From an uncultured Flavobacteriales bacterium (GTDB lineage: Bacteria > Bacteroidota > Bacteroidia > Flavobacteriales_D > CAJJDF01), in the NCBI GenBank assembly GCA_905182785.1, contig CAJJDF010000036.1:1-64000 (forward strand): 64,000 nucleotides of DNA, in the 5' to 3' direction. Positions 18,582-28,702 of the stretch are shown in pieces. A model generated the notes under the pieces. It saw only the letters and a list, made by a program, of their open reading frames with translations, was not told the DNA's origin and did no database searches. How positions within the stretch are numbered: the stretch's first letter is position 1; every line of letters starts with the position of its first letter. The translations under genes were made by a program, and so were the position numbers.

Positions 18582-19415
18582 TTATGCTTTTTTAAATACT
18601 GTAATATTAAAATCACAAGTGATAGTAATAGCATTACAATTCTTTATTTTCTCTTGTCCTTCTTTACTCGTATTCCAATAATAAGGAGTCATTTTTAGTA
18701 AATTCTGTAACATCCCAGAATTGTTAATTTCTATTTCAAATGTTTTTCTGTGGGTAGAACTATGAGAAAATGGTTCTCCTGTTTTTTCAATGATATTATA
18801 TTCGTGGGGACGAAAAGAATCGTAAATTAATTCGGCTAATTGCTTCATGTGATTCTTTCCTGGGCTCACTATAATCAAATAGCCTTTATCATTCAAAACT
18901 CTACCGAATTCTTTGGAATCGTTAGGGGAGAAGACTGATAAGATTAAATCTATACTCTCTGTTTTTACGGGTAAATTATAAATGGAACTCACAAAATAAA
19001 AATTCTCTTTGTATTTCCCTGCAGCTTGTTTTATAGCATGTTTAGAAATATCGGTTCCAATAATATTAGATTTTATATTGTTCAAATTATTCAGAGCATT
19101 TTCGGAATAGTAACCTTCCCCACATCCTGAATCTATAGTGTTAATCTCCTCAGAATTAAATTCTAATTCATTCTCAATTACACTCTTTATTTCTTGCATC
19201 AAAGGATCGTAAAATCCCTGTTCTAAAAACTCTCGCCTAGCTTTCACCATCATATCATTATCTCCAGGAGACTTAGATTTTTTATTATTTACTGGTAATA
19301 GATTAAGATATCCTTGTTTTGATAAATCAAAATTATGGTTATTTTCACACACATAACTTCTTTCTTCATTAAAAAAAAGAGAATACTGACAAAAAGGGCA
19401 TTGGATTGGGAGCAT
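18582..19415 (-). CDS. rlmA: RlmA-type 23S rRNA (guanine-N1) methyltransferase
   Basis: The 277-residue protein begins with the zinc-binding module of the RlmA/TlrB family: Cys6, Cys9, Cys23 and His27, followed by FDLSKQGYLNLLPV. The SAM-binding Rossmann domain (about 85-200) contains IDSGCGEGYYSE and the ILSVFSPND segment. RlmA enzymes methylate N1 of a guanine in helix 35 of 23S rRNA (G745 in E. coli). It is the last gene of the operon icmF-tpx-unknown-rlmA, 5 bases after the unknown gene. Exact target position (RlmA-I versus RlmA-II type) cannot be told. Confidence 0.85.
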   Translation of the reverse strand: MLPIQCPFCQYSLFFNEERSYVCENNHNFDLSKQGYLNLLPVNNKKSKSPGDNDMMVKARREFLEQGFYDPLMQEIKSVIENELEFNSEEINTIDSGCGEGYYSENALNNLNNIKSNIIGTDISKHAIKQAAGKYKENFYFVSSIYNLPVKTESIDLILSVFSPNDSKEFGRVLNDKGYLIIVSPGKNHMKQLAELIYDSFRPHEYNIIEKTGEPFSHSSTHRKTFEIEINNSGMLQNLLKMTPYYWNTSKEGQEKIKNCNAITITCDFNITVFKKA

Positions 19416-19420
19416 TCGTA

Positions 19421-20095
19421 TTAATTTATTCTTGAATTATAATCGGTAGTGCTTAGATAAGTTTTACTCATTAAGTATCCTTGTTTTTTTATCTCTTTAT
19501 AAATTTCCTCAATGTTCTCAGGAATTTCTGTTGAAATTAACCAGTTTATATCAAACCCATTTTGTTTTGAAGTACGTATCATATGCTTATTCGAGGAAAA
19601 TAATTTGCCCAGTCTTTCAAGATTCTCCTTGTGCTCAAGGTGATAATCTTCGTGCAGTTTAGTGATACCAATTAATACTTTAAAAGCTTTTGAAACAAAG
19701 TAAATCCCCAATTTTCTCGATTGTCCTGGAGTTGTTTTTTCTAGTTTGGTATTAAAAGTATCTAAAGTTTCAGTTAGCATAACTAAATTAAGATAAGAAT
19801 CACCCAGTTTGTCTTTAGTGATTTTTACGTGTGCTGTAATCAATGTACTCACACTCCTTAATCGTTTCAATAAGTAACTAGGAGAGTATCTTTTAGTAGA
19901 AAAGTAAGCTATTTTATCTTTTATAGTTTTCTCCATCACCAATTGACGTTCATCAACTGATTTATCATCTAGTAATTCAAATTGCAATTTACTACTCAAT
20001 ACCGCATCTTTTTTTAGCAACTGTAAAAGCAGCTTATCTTTTTCGGTTTGAGACAGCTGTAAAACTGCATCTTTAAATTCTTTATTGAATTTCAT
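19421..20095 (-). CDS. Unknown mostly helical protein
   Basis: The 224-residue protein has no signal peptide, membrane segment or motif recognised here. It is predicted to be mainly alpha-helical and is rich in Lys and Leu, with a first helix FKDAVLQLSQTEKDKLLLQLL and a later segment LHEDYHLEHKENLERLGKLF. Its ATG overlaps the tpx stop codon by one base (TAATG), so it is translationally coupled to thiol peroxidase, and it lies 5 bases before the rlmA-like gene. Coupling to tpx hints at a cytoplasmic role but does not define it. Confidence 0.7.
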   Translation of the reverse strand: MKFNKEFKDAVLQLSQTEKDKLLLQLLKKDAVLSSKLQFELLDDKSVDERQLVMEKTIKDKIAYFSTKRYSPSYLLKRLRSVSTLITAHVKITKDKLGDSYLNLVMLTETLDTFNTKLEKTTPGQSRKLGIYFVSKAFKVLIGITKLHEDYHLEHKENLERLGKLFSSNKHMIRTSKQNGFDINWLISTEIPENIEEIYKEIKKQGYLMSKTYLSTTDYNSRIN

Positions 20096-20589
20096 TACAA
20101 TCCTTTCAATGCAGCTTCATAATCTGGTTCATCTACAATATCCTTACATAATTCACTGTAAGTAATAATTCCGTTTTCATCAGTTACCATAACACCTCTC
20201 GCATACAATCCTGCTAAAGCACCTTCTTTCATTTCCATTCCATTATTAGCAATAGACTTATGCCTAAAGTCTGAAGTAGTTACTGCATTCTCTATTCCTT
20301 TGTCTCCACAGAATCTATTTAAAGCAAACGGTAAATCCATTGAAGCAAAGACAAGCATTACATCTTCTCTGTCTTTTAATTTATTAGAAAACTGACCCAA
20401 TTGCATAGCACATACATCTGTATCGACACTCGGAAAAACATTAAATACGACTTTTTTTCCTTTTAAGTCTTCATTAGTCAATTCCGATAAATCAGATTTT
20501 ATCAAACGAATAGTTGGTAGTTTTTCTCCCACTTTAGGGAATTCTCCTTTTGTTGTGATTGGCGTTCCGCCTAGTTTTGTATTACTCAT
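20095..20589 (-). CDS. tpx: Thiol peroxidase (Tpx)
   Basis: The 164-residue atypical 2-Cys peroxiredoxin reduces hydrogen and organic peroxides with electrons from thioredoxin. The peroxidatic cysteine is Cys60 in the context FPSVDTDVCAMQ, and the resolving cysteine is Cys94 in RFCGDKGI, in register with E. coli Tpx. Length is as expected. It follows icmF by 20 bases and overlaps the next gene by one base, within a four-gene minus-strand operon. Confidence 0.95.
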   Translation of the reverse strand: MSNTKLGGTPITTKGEFPKVGEKLPTIRLIKSDLSELTNEDLKGKKVVFNVFPSVDTDVCAMQLGQFSNKLKDREDVMLVFASMDLPFALNRFCGDKGIENAVTTSDFRHKSIANNGMEMKEGALAGLYARGVMVTDENGIITYSELCKDIVDEPDYEAALKGL

Positions 20590-20609
20590 AATTTTATTTT
20601 ATTTAATTT

Positions 20610-23600
20610 TTACATATTTCTCCTATACTGTCCACCCACTTCAAATAATGAATTAGTAATCTGCCCCAAAGAACAGAATTTAGTTGCTTCCATCAGGTAC
20701 TCAAAGATGTTTTCATTTTGGATTGCAGCATTTTGTATTAAATTTATTTGCTCATCTACTTTGTCCTTGTTCGTTTCTTTAAGGTTAGCAAGCATTTCTA
20801 ATTGGTATTTCTTTTCTTTTTCTGAAGCTCTTACAACCTCAGCAGGAACAATAGTAGGCGAACCATTTTTACTCAAGAATGTATTCACACCAATAATTGG
20901 AAATTCTCCATTGTGTTTCAAAGTTTCGTAATACATACTTTCTTCTTGTATCTTACTTCTTTGGTACATTGTTTCCATAGCACCTAAAACTCCTCCTCGT
21001 TCTGTTATCCTATCAAACTCTAGTAATACAGCTTCTTCTACTAAATCGGTTAATTCCTCAATGATAAACGAACCTTGTATTGGGTTTTCGTTTTTCGTTA
21101 ATCCTAATTCCTTGTTAATAATTAATTGAATTGCCATAGCTCTTCTTACAGATTCCTCTGTTGGAGTAGTAATTGCTTCATCATAAGCATTTGTGTGAAG
21201 CGAGTTACAGTTATCATATATTGCATACAAAGCCTGTAGAGATGTTCTTATATCATTAAAATCAATCTCTTGTGCATGTAACGAACGACCAGAAGTTTGA
21301 ATGTGATATTTCAACATTTGTGCTCTTGGGTTGGCTTTGTATTTGTTTTTCATGGCTTTCGCCCAAATTTTTCTAGCCACACGCCCAATCACTGCATATT
21401 CAGGGTCAATCCCATTAGAGAAGAAGAAAGATAAGTTTGGACCAAACTTATTAATGTCCATTCCTCGGCTCAAGTAATACTCTACATAAGTAAATCCATT
21501 CGACAAAGTAAGAGCAAGTTGTGTAATTGGATTTGCTCCGGCTTCGGCAATATGATAGCCCGAGATTGAGACAGAATAAAAGTTTCTTATTTTATTTTCA
21601 ATAAAGTATTCTTGTACATCTCCCATTAGTCGCAAAGCAAACTCTGTAGAGAAAATACACGTATTCTGTGCTTGATCTTCTTTCAAAATATCTGCTTGTA
21701 CCGTTCCTCTAACTTGCATTAAAGTTTCTATTTTTATTCTATTATAAACCTCAGCAGGTAATACTTCATCTCCAGTAACACCAAGTAGCATTAATCCTAA
21801 TCCAGTATTTCCTTCAGGAAGATCACCTTGGTAAGCTGGTCTTTTTGTTCCTGCTTTCTTATACTTTGCTAATATTTTAGATTCAGTTTCTTTTTCTAAA
21901 CCATTCTCTACAATATATTTCTCACAGTTTTGATCAATAGCTGCATTCATAAAGAACCCAAGTAGCATAGGAGCAGGGCCATTAATTGTCATAGATACCG
22001 AAGTCAAAGAATGAGACAAATCAAATCCTGAGTATAATTTCTTCGCATCATCCAAACAACAAATAGAAACTCCTGAGTTTCCTACTTTTCCGTAAATATC
22101 GGGTCTTGGATCTGGATCGTTTCCATACAAGGTTACAGAATCAAAAGCGGTAGAAAGTCTTTTTGCTGGCATTCCGTGACTCACATAATGAAAACGCTTA
22201 TTTGTTCTTTCTGGTCCTCCTTCTCCTGCAAACATTCTTGAGGGATCTTCTCCGGTTCTTTTAAACGGATACAGTCCTGAAGTATAAGGAAATTCTCCCG
22301 GCACATTTTCTTGTAGAATCCAAGTTAATAAATCTCCCCAAGCCTTGTATTTCGGTAATGTAACTTTAGGTATTTGTATATGAGATAAAGATTCAGAATG
22401 CGTTTCAATTTTAATTTTTTTGTCCCTTACTTTAAATACATACAAAGGATCTTGGTATTTTTTAACTTTTTCGTTCCAAGTCAAAATAGATTCCCAATGA
22501 TGGGGGTTTAAGTCCATTTTTATTCTTGCAAATTCTTTCAATAATAAACCAATTAACTCTTTATTATCATCTGTTAAAGTAATTGATTCTTCCTCAATTC
22601 CAATCGTATTTAATAGGGCAGGAGCATTATTGACAGATTCAATAGTCTTGAAAATACCAAATAATCTTTGAGCAATTTCACTTTGTTCTGTTACTTGCTC
22701 GTCATAAGCTCTGTTGCTTTCAGAGATTTCTGATAAATAACGAGTACGAGCGGGAGGAATAACGAATATTTTCTCCGACATCTCATCTGTAATATTAATT
22801 TTAGAAACTAAGTCCTTAGCTTCTGTTTTCTCCACAACCTTATCCATTATAGCTTTGTAAAGCGTATTCATTCCTGGATCATTAAATTGTGAGGCGATTG
22901 TTCCAAAAACTGGTAAATCATCTTGGTGAGTGTCCCACAAATTGTTGTTTCTCATGTATTGCTTTTTTACATCTCTCAATGCGTCAAGCGAACCTCTTTT
23001 ATCAAACTTATTAATGGCAACTAAATCGGCAAAATCAAGCATGTCAATTTTTTCTAATTGTGTTGCGGCTCCAAATTCTGGTGTCATTACATATAACGAA
23101 ACATCTGAGTGATCCATTATTTCCGTGTCAGATTGACCAATTCCTGAAGTTTCAAGAATAATTAAATCAAAATTAGCAGCTTTTAATATTAACAAAGCTT
23201 CAGCAACATGTTTACTCAAAGCAAGATTAGATTGTCTTGTAGCTAATGAACGCATGTAGACTCTATCGTTTTTAATCGAGTTCATTCTTATTCTATCTCC
23301 AAGCAAAGCACCGCCAGTCTTTCTTTTAGAAGGATCTACCGATACAATAGCAATGTTTTTTTCTGGAAAATCGATTAAGAACCTACGCACCAATTCATCT
23401 ACCAAACTGGATTTTCCTGCACCACCAGTTCCAGTAATTCCTAAAATAGGAGTTTTTACTTTCTCAGCTAGTTTATGAACTTGATTCATTACTGTTTGAG
23501 AAGCTTCAGGAAAATTCTCTGCAGCACTTATTAATCTTGCAATAGAAGTTACTTTTCTATCTTTTAAAGTTTTTATTTCTCCATTTAATTTATCCCCTAC

Positions 23601-24038
23601 AGCATAATCACTTTGTTGAACCAAGTCATTTATCATTCCTTGCAATCCCATAGCTCTTCCGTCATCTGGATGGTAAATTCTTGTGATTCCATAGTTTTGT
23701 AACTCTTCAATTTCTGAAGGAAGAATAGTCCCGCCTCCCCCAGCAAAAATCTTAATGTGATTGGCTCCTTTTTCTTTTAGTAAATCATACATGTATTTTA
23801 AATACTCTGTATGTCCTCCTTGGTAAGATGTCATTGCAATGGCTTGTACATCCTCTTGTATTGCACAGTTTACCACTTCTTCCACACTTCTGTCGTGACC
23901 TAGATGAATAACTTCACAACCTGTAGATTGTATAATTCTTCGCATGATATTAATAGCAGCATCATGGCCATCAAAAAGAGAGGCAGCTGTTACAATTCTT
24001 ACTTTATAAGTAGGTTTATAAGGAGTTATCGGTTCCAT
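20610..24038 (-). CDS. icmF: Fused acyl-CoA mutase IcmF (B12-dependent isobutyryl-CoA mutase with G-protein chaperone)
   Basis: IcmF interconverts isobutyryl-CoA and n-butyryl-CoA using adenosylcobalamin. The 1142 residues hold all three modules in one chain: an N-terminal B12-binding domain (about 12-140) with FDGHDAA at 22-28 and AGGGGTI, a MeaB-like GTPase (about 155-440) with Walker [12 protein letters not shown] at 200-210, and the (beta/alpha)8 mutase domain (about 580-1142). The substrate-pocket segment reads [12 protein letters not shown], as in IcmF rather than methylmalonyl-CoA mutase. Adenosylcobalamin synthesis or uptake must occur elsewhere. It leads the operon with tpx; a promoter box is present. 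The phenylalanine-type pocket could also accept related branched acyl-CoAs such as pivalyl- or isovaleryl-CoA. Confidence 0.95.
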   Translation of the reverse strand: MEPITPYKPTYKVRIVTAASLFDGHDAAINIMRRIIQSTGCEVIHLGHDRSVEEVVNCAIQEDVQAIAMTSYQGGHTEYLKYMYDLLKEKGANHIKIFAGGGGTILPSEIEELQNYGITRIYHPDDGRAMGLQGMINDLVQQSDYAVGDKLNGEIKTLKDRKVTSIARLISAAENFPEASQTVMNQVHKLAEKVKTPILGITGTGGAGKSSLVDELVRRFLIDFPEKNIAIVSVDPSKRKTGGALLGDRIRMNSIKNDRVYMRSLATRQSNLALSKHVAEALLILKAANFDLIILETSGIGQSDTEIMDHSDVSLYVMTPEFGAATQLEKIDMLDFADLVAINKFDKRGSLDALRDVKKQYMRNNNLWDTHQDDLPVFGTIASQFNDPGMNTLYKAIMDKVVEKTEAKDLVSKINITDEMSEKIFVIPPARTRYLSEISESNRAYDEQVTEQSEIAQRLFGIFKTIESVNNAPALLNTIGIEEESITLTDDNKELIGLLLKEFARIKMDLNPHHWESILTWNEKVKKYQDPLYVFKVRDKKIKIETHSESLSHIQIPKVTLPKYKAWGDLLTWILQENVPGEFPYTSGLYPFKRTGEDPSRMFAGEGGPERTNKRFHYVSHGMPAKRLSTAFDSVTLYGNDPDPRPDIYGKVGNSGVSICCLDDAKKLYSGFDLSHSLTSVSMTINGPAPMLLGFFMNAAIDQNCEKYIVENGLEKETESKILAKYKKAGTKRPAYQGDLPEGNTGLGLMLLGVTGDEVLPAEVYNRIKIETLMQVRGTVQADILKEDQAQNTCIFSTEFALRLMGDVQEYFIENKIRNFYSVSISGYHIAEAGANPITQLALTLSNGFTYVEYYLSRGMDINKFGPNLSFFFSNGIDPEYAVIGRVARKIWAKAMKNKYKANPRAQMLKYHIQTSGRSLHAQEIDFNDIRTSLQALYAIYDNCNSLHTNAYDEAITTPTEESVRRAMAIQLIINKELGLTKNENPIQGSFIIEELTDLVEEAVLLEFDRITERGGVLGAMETMYQRSKIQEESMYYETLKHNGEFPIIGVNTFLSKNGSPTIVPAEVVRASEKEKKYQLEMLANLKETNKDKVDEQINLIQNAAIQNENIFEYLMEATKFCSLGQITNSLFEVGGQYRRNM

Positions 24039-24064
24039 AGTTTGGTTTCAAAATTTATGTGGTT

Positions 24065-24072
24065 CAAAGATA
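24065..24072 (-). promoter_or_regulatory. -7 promoter element of the icmF operon
   Basis: Minus-strand TATCTTTG matches TAnnTTTG and lies 26 bases upstream of the icmF ATG. A TTTT stands near the -33 position instead of TTTG. Confidence 0.45.
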
Positions 24073-24358
24073 AAAATAATTCAATTAAAACTTCCGTTCT
24101 CGATATACTTTCAATTATTGTTGAAAAATTAAAAGTACTCTTAACCGATAGGTTAATCCAGCTTGTCAATTCAGGTGATTTTCTTTAAGGGAAAAGATGA
24201 GAAAAAGTATCGAGAATGATTTAAATGATTAGATGTTTTAGGTAAATTTTAAGCTTGGCTTAATTATTGAATTAGATAAAGAGTTATTAACGATTAATAG
24301 TTGTTAAAAAAATGCATCAAGTTTCTCAATAAATTTATAAAATACCGTTATTAGTACT
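24073..24358. other. Divergent intergenic region icmF / transglycosylase-like gene
   Basis: No gene, RNA or strong hairpin is seen. A loose inverted repeat (CTCGATATACTTT near 24099 and AAAGTATCGAG near 24204) spans about 115 bases; it is imperfect and its significance is unknown. Confidence 0.3.
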
Positions 24359-25402
24359 ATGATAATGAAGCCGTTTTTAATCATACTTTTTCTATGCATA
24401 TTTGGTTCTTCAAAAAGTCAATTGAACTTTGATTTTGTAGAAGTAAACCATTACGAAGATAGTATTTTCACTTATTTTGTTCCTGATGAACAGCTATTTA
24501 ACGAAGGATGGGATTTGTTGCCACAACCTAGTTTTTGGAAAAAAGTAATGATGCTTTCTCCTGATTCTTGCATTGTAAATGTTGCAGCTACGCGACAAAT
24601 ATTATACTACGAATCTTTTACCCATTGGAAATCACAAACGGAAGAAGAAAAAGACAGTGTGAGAATGGATATACGATTTAATTATTGTTTGGATTCAAAT
24701 GAATTACTTTATATTACTTCAGGTAAAAATCATTTTTATGATTTCAAAAAAGTAATGCCCACACTAAGTAAAGGAATTGAAGTTTTTGAAGAACAAGGAG
24801 TGAATCCTTGGTATGCTCAATCTATTTTATTGATAGAGAGTCCAGGGAAAATACAGTATTCTACTGTGGGGGCTTATGGACCTTTTCAGTTAATGAAATC
24901 TGTTGCAAGAGCTCATGGATTAACAGTAAATAGAAGTCAAGACGATAGGAAAGACTTTGTTTTATCTGCTATTGGTGCTGCCAAATTACTGAAAAAATCT
25001 TGTATTCCTCATGCCAAACGAATATTGGAAAAGCAAACTATTCACTATAATGAAAGTGATTTGTGGTTCAAGCTTTTTGTTTTACACATTTACCACGCTG
25101 GAGCAGGAAATGTAGGGGATTTGATAGAGGAAATGAATCCAGATTTTGGTGGAATTTCGCTCATTAAAGAAATGTGGCAAAACACGTTTGGAGGATTTAA
25201 AAATGCTTCACAAAATTATTCGCAAGTTGCTTTAGCTTCAAACCTTATTTTAGAAGAATTGGTTTATAACGAATGTAATTCAATATACAACTGCAATGAA
25301 TCGATGAATCCTGTTACGGAAGAGTTATTAGAAATAAAACATAAGATTGATGCAATACTCATTCGTGATTCATTGGTGCCAGAAAACAGAAACCCTAAAT
25401 AG
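24359..25402 (+). CDS. Lytic transglycosylase-like (SLT fold) exported protein
   Basis: The 347-residue protein has a signal peptide (about 1-20, ending SKSQ). The SLT-like core (about 140-250) contains LLIESPGKIQYSTVGAYGPFQLM, where Glu160 stands at the position of the catalytic glutamate and GAYGPFQLM matches the GxxGLMQ-type motif. Later IYHAGAGNVGD resembles the family AYNAGxGxV motif. It probably cleaves peptidoglycan glycan strands in the periplasm. ATG codons at 24359 and 24365 are both possible. It lies 11 bases before the Smr gene, suggesting cotranscription. The match is diverged, so the family is likely but the activity is not assured. Confidence 0.75.
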   Translation: MIMKPFLIILFLCIFGSSKSQLNFDFVEVNHYEDSIFTYFVPDEQLFNEGWDLLPQPSFWKKVMMLSPDSCIVNVAATRQILYYESFTHWKSQTEEEKDSVRMDIRFNYCLDSNELLYITSGKNHFYDFKKVMPTLSKGIEVFEEQGVNPWYAQSILLIESPGKIQYSTVGAYGPFQLMKSVARAHGLTVNRSQDDRKDFVLSAIGAAKLLKKSCIPHAKRILEKQTIHYNESDLWFKLFVLHIYHAGAGNVGDLIEEMNPDFGGISLIKEMWQNTFGGFKNASQNYSQVALASNLILEELVYNECNSIYNCNESMNPVTEELLEIKHKIDAILIRDSLVPENRNPK

Positions 25403-25413
25403 TTAAATGTATT

Positions 25414-25929
25414 ATGTATCAAGTAAATGACGAAGTAACATTTTTAGATGAAGTAGGGGTTTATAAAATAATAGAAGTTATTTCTACAGGTATATTTATG
25501 GTAGAAGATGAACATGGATTCGATAGGAAATGTTCTGTAAATGAAATTACTCTATACAAGAAAAATGCTTTTGACGGGGTAGAAATGAAAACCTTTGAAA
25601 ATAGAAATGTAACTGTTAATCCGTTTATTAGTTCTAAAAAGAAAGGGATTCAAGTTCCAGTTATAGATTTACACATGGAAAACTTAATGGATAGCCATCA
25701 TCACATGGCAAATCATCAAATTGTGTTATTTCAATTGGATTATTGTAAGCGAGGTATTGATAAACATATTAACAAAGGAACTAGAGAGTTTGTAATAATT
25801 CATGGAGTTGGAAACGGAAAGTTGAAGGAAGAAGTACGTCATTTACTGCACAGTTACCCATCTTTGAGCTATATGGACGAACATTATTCTGACAGAGGAA
25901 TGGGAGCTACAAAAGTGTTTATAAATTAA
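25414..25929 (+). CDS. Smr-domain protein with N-terminal DUF2027-like domain
   Basis: The 171-residue cytoplasmic protein has a small beta-rich N-terminal domain (about 1-60) of the DUF2027 type found in Bacteroidota, and a C-terminal Smr domain (about 85-171). Smr signatures are VIDLHMENL and FVIIHGVGNGKLKEEVRHLL; the ending GATKVFIN is typical. Smr domains are nucleic-acid endonuclease modules, as in MutS2 and in ribosome rescue factors; which target this stand-alone form has is unknown. It follows the transglycosylase-like gene by 11 bases. Confidence 0.85.
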   Translation: MYQVNDEVTFLDEVGVYKIIEVISTGIFMVEDEHGFDRKCSVNEITLYKKNAFDGVEMKTFENRNVTVNPFISSKKKGIQVPVIDLHMENLMDSHHHMANHQIVLFQLDYCKRGIDKHINKGTREFVIIHGVGNGKLKEEVRHLLHSYPSLSYMDEHYSDRGMGATKVFIN

Positions 25930-25963
25930 CATTGAATTAACGAAGTATTTATAATGTTGTGGT

Positions 25964-25971
25964 TATTTTTG
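25964..25971 (+). promoter_or_regulatory. -7 promoter element of the T9SS protein gene
   Basis: TATTTTTG matches TAnnTTTG 23 bases upstream of the ATG at 25995. Confidence 0.45.
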
Positions 25972-25994
25972 TATAAATAAAAACACAATACATT

Positions 25995-27341
25995 ATGAAA
26001 AAAATATTATTCTCTATTGCAATGTTATGCATTGCCAATTTATCAATCTCTCAAGTCGTTTTTCAAAGCGATTTATCTGCATGGGATACCACAGGAAATC
26101 CAACTGACTTTTTTGGAGGAAGAACAAGCATAGCCGATGCTAATGTAACTGAAGTTACAACTGGTGCAGTACATGGAACTTCTTTTGCTAATGTTATTAA
26201 CTCAGGTACTGGTCACAAAAGATTAACCACACAGGCAATAACTGTAATTCCAGGAGGTAAATACATTATTAACATGTGGATTGCAGGGACAGCTGGAGAT
26301 TTAAGAGTTAACTATTATGATTTAACAAATTCATCTTATGGAACTTATACTTCATATCAAACTATTTCTGGAACTGCTTTAACAATGTATACCGATTCTA
26401 TTACTGTACCTTCAGGTTGTACAAGTATAGAATATATAATGTCAACAAGAAATACTTCAGCATTAGGGTTTGGTTTGGATTCAGTTTCAATTTTTGGTTT
26501 AGTAGGTCCACCACCACCACCACCATCTTATTCTGCAAAGTCAATTTATGAAATTCAGTATACTGCTGATGTAAGTGGAGATTCTCCTTACGAAGATTCT
26601 TTAGTAGAAACTACAGGAGTTGTAACTGCTGCTTATAGAAGTGGATACTGGATTCAAGATTCAGCAGCTGCATGGAATGGAGTTTACGTTTATGATAATA
26701 CAAATACTCCAACAAGAGGAGATAATGTTACTATCAAAGGATTAGTAGCTGAGTATTACGGATTAACTCAAATCAAAAACATTGATACATTAATTACAAA
26801 TTCTACAGGAAACACTCTTCCTGCTGCATTAAGTTTGAATTCTTCAACAATGAAAAACGAAATGTATGAAGGTCTTTTGGCTAAGGCATCTAATGCCAAG
26901 TGTGTAAACGCATCTGCAGGTTATGGAGAATGGGATTATTCTAACGTACCAGGAGATACAGCTGTTGTTGATGATGTAATGTATTTATTTACTTCTACTT
27001 TAGGAACAAGGTATGATGTTACAGGTGTTGTTTATTATAATTTTAACGAATATAAGTTAGAGCCAAGAGATTCATTAGATGTTGTTGCTTCTGTAATTAC
27101 TTCGATCGAAGAAAATGACTTAAAATTCTCTTTATACCCAAATCCAGTAAACTCAATATTCACTCTTTCTGGAGTTAATATAGAAAAAGCTGAAATTTAT
27201 TCAGTGAATGGAAAATTGATTAGAGCTATTTTTTTAAACTCAATCAACAATATTGATGTATCTGATTTAGAAAGTGGAGCTTATATTATTAAAGTAACTA
27301 GCAACAATAAAGTTGGAGTTACAAGATTTATTAAGCAATAA
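25995..27341 (+). CDS. Secreted protein with type IX sorting domain (DUF5689-like OB-fold region)
   Basis: The 448-residue protein has a signal peptide ending near SISQ (about 19), a beta-sandwich N-terminal domain (about 20-170) of carbohydrate-binding type, a proline linker (PPPPPP at about 173-178), then an OB-fold-like domain (about 180-355; YEIQYTADVSGDSPYEDSLV) of the sort found in DUF5689 proteins and in front of extracellular nucleases. A type IX C-terminal sorting domain (about 372-448) starts FSLYPNPVNSIF and ends GVTRFIKQ. No catalytic domain is present. It is followed by a strong terminator. Likely secreted or surface-bound; the ligand is unknown. Confidence 0.8.
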   Translation: MKKILFSIAMLCIANLSISQVVFQSDLSAWDTTGNPTDFFGGRTSIADANVTEVTTGAVHGTSFANVINSGTGHKRLTTQAITVIPGGKYIINMWIAGTAGDLRVNYYDLTNSSYGTYTSYQTISGTALTMYTDSITVPSGCTSIEYIMSTRNTSALGFGLDSVSIFGLVGPPPPPPSYSAKSIYEIQYTADVSGDSPYEDSLVETTGVVTAAYRSGYWIQDSAAAWNGVYVYDNTNTPTRGDNVTIKGLVAEYYGLTQIKNIDTLITNSTGNTLPAALSLNSSTMKNEMYEGLLAKASNAKCVNASAGYGEWDYSNVPGDTAVVDDVMYLFTSTLGTRYDVTGVVYYNFNEYKLEPRDSLDVVASVITSIEENDLKFSLYPNPVNSIFTLSGVNIEKAEIYSVNGKLIRAIFLNSINNIDVSDLESGAYIIKVTSNNKVGVTRFIKQ

Positions 27342-27370
27342 GAGCTCATTATAAACTATAATTAGTTGTC

Positions 27371-27403
27371 AAAAAGTGCTTGTGAATATCACAAGCACTT
27401 TTT
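27371..27403 (+). terminator. Terminator after the T9SS protein gene
   Basis: A 15-base perfect stem (AAAAAGTGCTTGTGA) with a 3-base loop followed by a T run, 29 bases past the stop codon. Confidence 0.85.
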
Positions 27404-27427
27404 TTATGCAAAAGATAAAGTATCTAT

Positions 27428-27435
27428 TAACTTTG
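27428..27435 (+). promoter_or_regulatory. -7 promoter element of the aspartate kinase gene
   Basis: TAACTTTG fits TAnnTTTG and ends only 4 bases before the ATG at 27440. Transcription should start at or just inside the start codon, implying a leaderless mRNA. Confidence 0.5.
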
Positions 27436-27439
27436 AAGT

Positions 27440-28699
27440 ATGAAAGTATTTAAATTTGGAGGCGCTTCTGTCAAAGATGCTGAATCCGTAAGAAATATTG
27501 GGAAGATTTTATCTAATTATTCGAATGAAAAGTTAGTTATTGTTGTTTCGGCAATGGGAAAAATGACCAATGCTTTCGAGTGGTTAATCAATTCTTACTG
27601 CTACAGTCCAAATAAGTTAAAACATTCTCTAAATGAGATAGTTGATTTTCATAATAAAATTCTTTGGGATTTGTTTCCAGATAAATCACACAAGGTTTAT
27701 TCAGAAATCAATGATTTTTTATTTCAGCTGGAAGAGGAGCTAGAAGTTAGTTATGCTAATAAATATACTAAGAACTTCGACAAGACCTATGACAGTTTAG
27801 CTGGATATGGAGAATTAATGTCTACCACAATTATTAGTAATTATCTGAATAATTCTGGAATTCTAAGCACTTGGGTAGATGTAAGGACACTAATAAAAAC
27901 AAATTCGGACTACAGGGAAGCTAAAGTAGATTGGGACGCTTCAAAAATGAAGATTAATGAACTGAAAGAGGAATCAATTATAGTAACTCAAGGGTTTATT
28001 GGAAGTGATTCGGATAACAAAATGACTACTTTAGGTAGAGAAGGTTCAGATTTTTCGGCAGCTATTTTAGGATACTGTTTGGATGCTGAAAGTGTTACGA
28101 TTTGGAAAGATGTAGCTGGAGTTTTAAATGCAGATCCAAAATATTACCCAGAGGCTACAAAAATTGATAAAATGAGCTACCGTGAAGCTCTAGAATTAAG
28201 TTACTATGGAGCTACCGTTATTCATCCTAAAACAATAAAGCCACTGGAAAACAAAGAGATTCCTTTGTACGTGAAATCATTTCTAAATCATGAGGGAGAA
28301 GGTACTGTTGTTCAAAAACTAACTACTTTTGATGCTTTATTACCTTCTTATATTTTTATAGAAGATCAAATTTTAGTTTCAATCTCAACCAAAGATTTTT
28401 CTTTTATCGCAGAAGATAACATGAGTTTTATTTTTGGAGCTTTGTCTAAAGCTAAACTGAAAGTAAATTTAATTCAAAATTCTGCCTTGAGTTTGTCACT
28501 TTGTTTTAAAAATGACGAAAAAAAAGTGGCTCAATTTTTTCATTCAATAAAAGATTCGTTTCTTGCGAGATATAATGAAAATGTTACCTTATTAACTATA
28601 AGACATTACTCGGAAGATGTAATTGATAACATGACAAAAGACAAACAAATTTACCTTGAGCAGAAGACTAGAAACACTGCAAGATTTATACTAAAATAA
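27440..28699 (+). CDS. lysC: Aspartate kinase
   Basis: Aspartate kinase phosphorylates aspartate, the first step towards lysine, threonine and methionine. The 419-residue monofunctional enzyme opens with KFGGASVKDAESV (ATP/substrate binding) and carries TTLGREGSDFSAAILG (about 196-211) and SYYGATVIHPKTIKPL (about 254-269). A C-terminal ACT region (about 300-400) suggests feedback control by an end product. It lacks a fused homoserine dehydrogenase. A terminator immediately upstream isolates it from the T9SS gene, and a promoter box abuts the start codon. It ends 3 bases before the ABC-F gene. Confidence 0.92.
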   Translation: MKVFKFGGASVKDAESVRNIGKILSNYSNEKLVIVVSAMGKMTNAFEWLINSYCYSPNKLKHSLNEIVDFHNKILWDLFPDKSHKVYSEINDFLFQLEEELEVSYANKYTKNFDKTYDSLAGYGELMSTTIISNYLNNSGILSTWVDVRTLIKTNSDYREAKVDWDASKMKINELKEESIIVTQGFIGSDSDNKMTTLGREGSDFSAAILGYCLDAESVTIWKDVAGVLNADPKYYPEATKIDKMSYREALELSYYGATVIHPKTIKPLENKEIPLYVKSFLNHEGEGTVVQKLTTFDALLPSYIFIEDQILVSISTKDFSFIAEDNMSFIFGALSKAKLKVNLIQNSALSLSLCFKNDEKKVAQFFHSIKDSFLARYNENVTLLTIRHYSEDVIDNMTKDKQIYLEQKTRNTARFILK

Positions 28700-28702
28700 A
28701 AC

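Noticed and set aside
20610-24038. Methylmalonyl-CoA mutase
   Set aside because: The fused GTPase in the middle and the [12 protein letters not shown] pocket are those of IcmF, not of methylmalonyl-CoA mutase.
24099-24214. Loose inverted repeat around CTCGATATACTTT / AAAGTATCGAG
   Set aside because: The arms differ by an insertion and are about 90 bases apart, so the pair may be chance in AT-rich sequence.
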